A stretch of DNA of 12,433 nt from ZC4RG30 sp031424095 (GTDB taxonomy: Bacteria; Pseudomonadota; Gammaproteobacteria; Steroidobacterales; Steroidobacteraceae), in the NCBI GenBank assembly GCA_031424095.1, contig JANPGU010000039.1:1-12433 (forward strand), written 5' to 3'. Positions 12,272 through 12,433 of this stretch are shown in pieces. The translations under genes were made by a program, and so were the position numbers. The stretch's first letter is position 1, and each line of letters begins with the position of its first letter. A model generated the notes under the pieces. It was given only the letters and a program-made list of their open reading frames with translations. It ran no database searches and was not told where the DNA came from.

Positions 12272-12433
12272 CTACTTCGCGTTGGTGAAGGAGGGATCCA
12301 GATAGCTGTCCACGTTCTGCGCCGACTTGTAGACCGCATTGGTCACGTTGAACAGGTCGACGATCTTCGTGGAACCGTACAGGGCCTGGAAGCCGTCTTT
12401 CCGGACATAGACCTTCCGGCCTGCCTCGAGTGA
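12272..12433 (-). CDS. Periplasmic substrate-binding protein of the ABC importer (C-terminal 53 residues only)
   Basis: The minus-strand frame is open from the right edge to a TAG at 12274-12272, giving 53 residues. They include KDGFQALYGSTKIVDLFNVT and end in SYLDPSFTNAK. This C-terminal pattern fits the NrtA/SsuA/TauA-like solute-binding proteins, and the position directly before the permease supports the call. The ligand pocket and signal peptide lie outside the window, so neither substrate nor lipoprotein status can be judged. Confidence 0.8.
   Translation of the reverse strand, partial: SLEAGRKVYVRKDGFQALYGSTKIVDLFNVTNAVYKSAQNVDSYLDPSFTNAK

Overview
This is a GC-rich, densely coded stretch from a Gram-negative bacterium. 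A FecI-FecR-TonB receptor cassette, cytoplasmic AmpD, an outer-membrane lipocalin and an MHS-type transporter together point to Pseudomonadota, most likely Gammaproteobacteria. No rRNA or marker gene is present to go further. I found no tRNA, rRNA, CRISPR array or insertion sequence.

Left block (1-3063, minus strand). A cell-surface signalling cassette runs right to left: an ECF sigma factor of the FecI type, an overlapping FecR-type anti-sigma/transducer, and a TonB-dependent receptor with an N-terminal signalling (STN) domain that is cut by the left edge. Ligand binding at the outer membrane would be relayed through FecR to the sigma factor. The 338 bp gap to its right holds what looks like the decayed 5' end of an aquaporin Z gene, with its ribosome binding site still intact, and a hairpin followed by a T-rich tract that overlaps the likely sigma-factor promoter.

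Middle block (3402-7701). ampD (plus) converges on a PduO-type cob(I)alamin adenosyltransferase (minus). The latter diverges from an inositol-monophosphatase-family phosphatase (HisN-like). That phosphatase is followed 12 bp later by an MHS-family transporter with an unusual insert of about 120 residues, predicted to be periplasmic, between helices 9 and 10. A lipocalin lipoprotein follows, probably starting at TTG, with a plausible extended -10 promoter.

Right block (7711-12433, minus strand). Six tightly packed genes read leftward from beyond the right edge: the C-terminus of a periplasmic binding protein, an ABC permease, an ABC ATPase (NrtD/TauB/SsuB type), a creatininase-family amidohydrolase, a type III (GlnT/GmaS-like) glutamine synthetase, and a NikR-like ribbon-helix-helix regulator. 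The layout suggests import of a small nitrogen compound, hydrolysis of an amide bond, and gamma-glutamylation of the released ammonia or amine. The regulator closes the operon and lacks two of the four canonical nickel ligands. I cannot assign the substrate. This operon is the best candidate here for an undescribed system.
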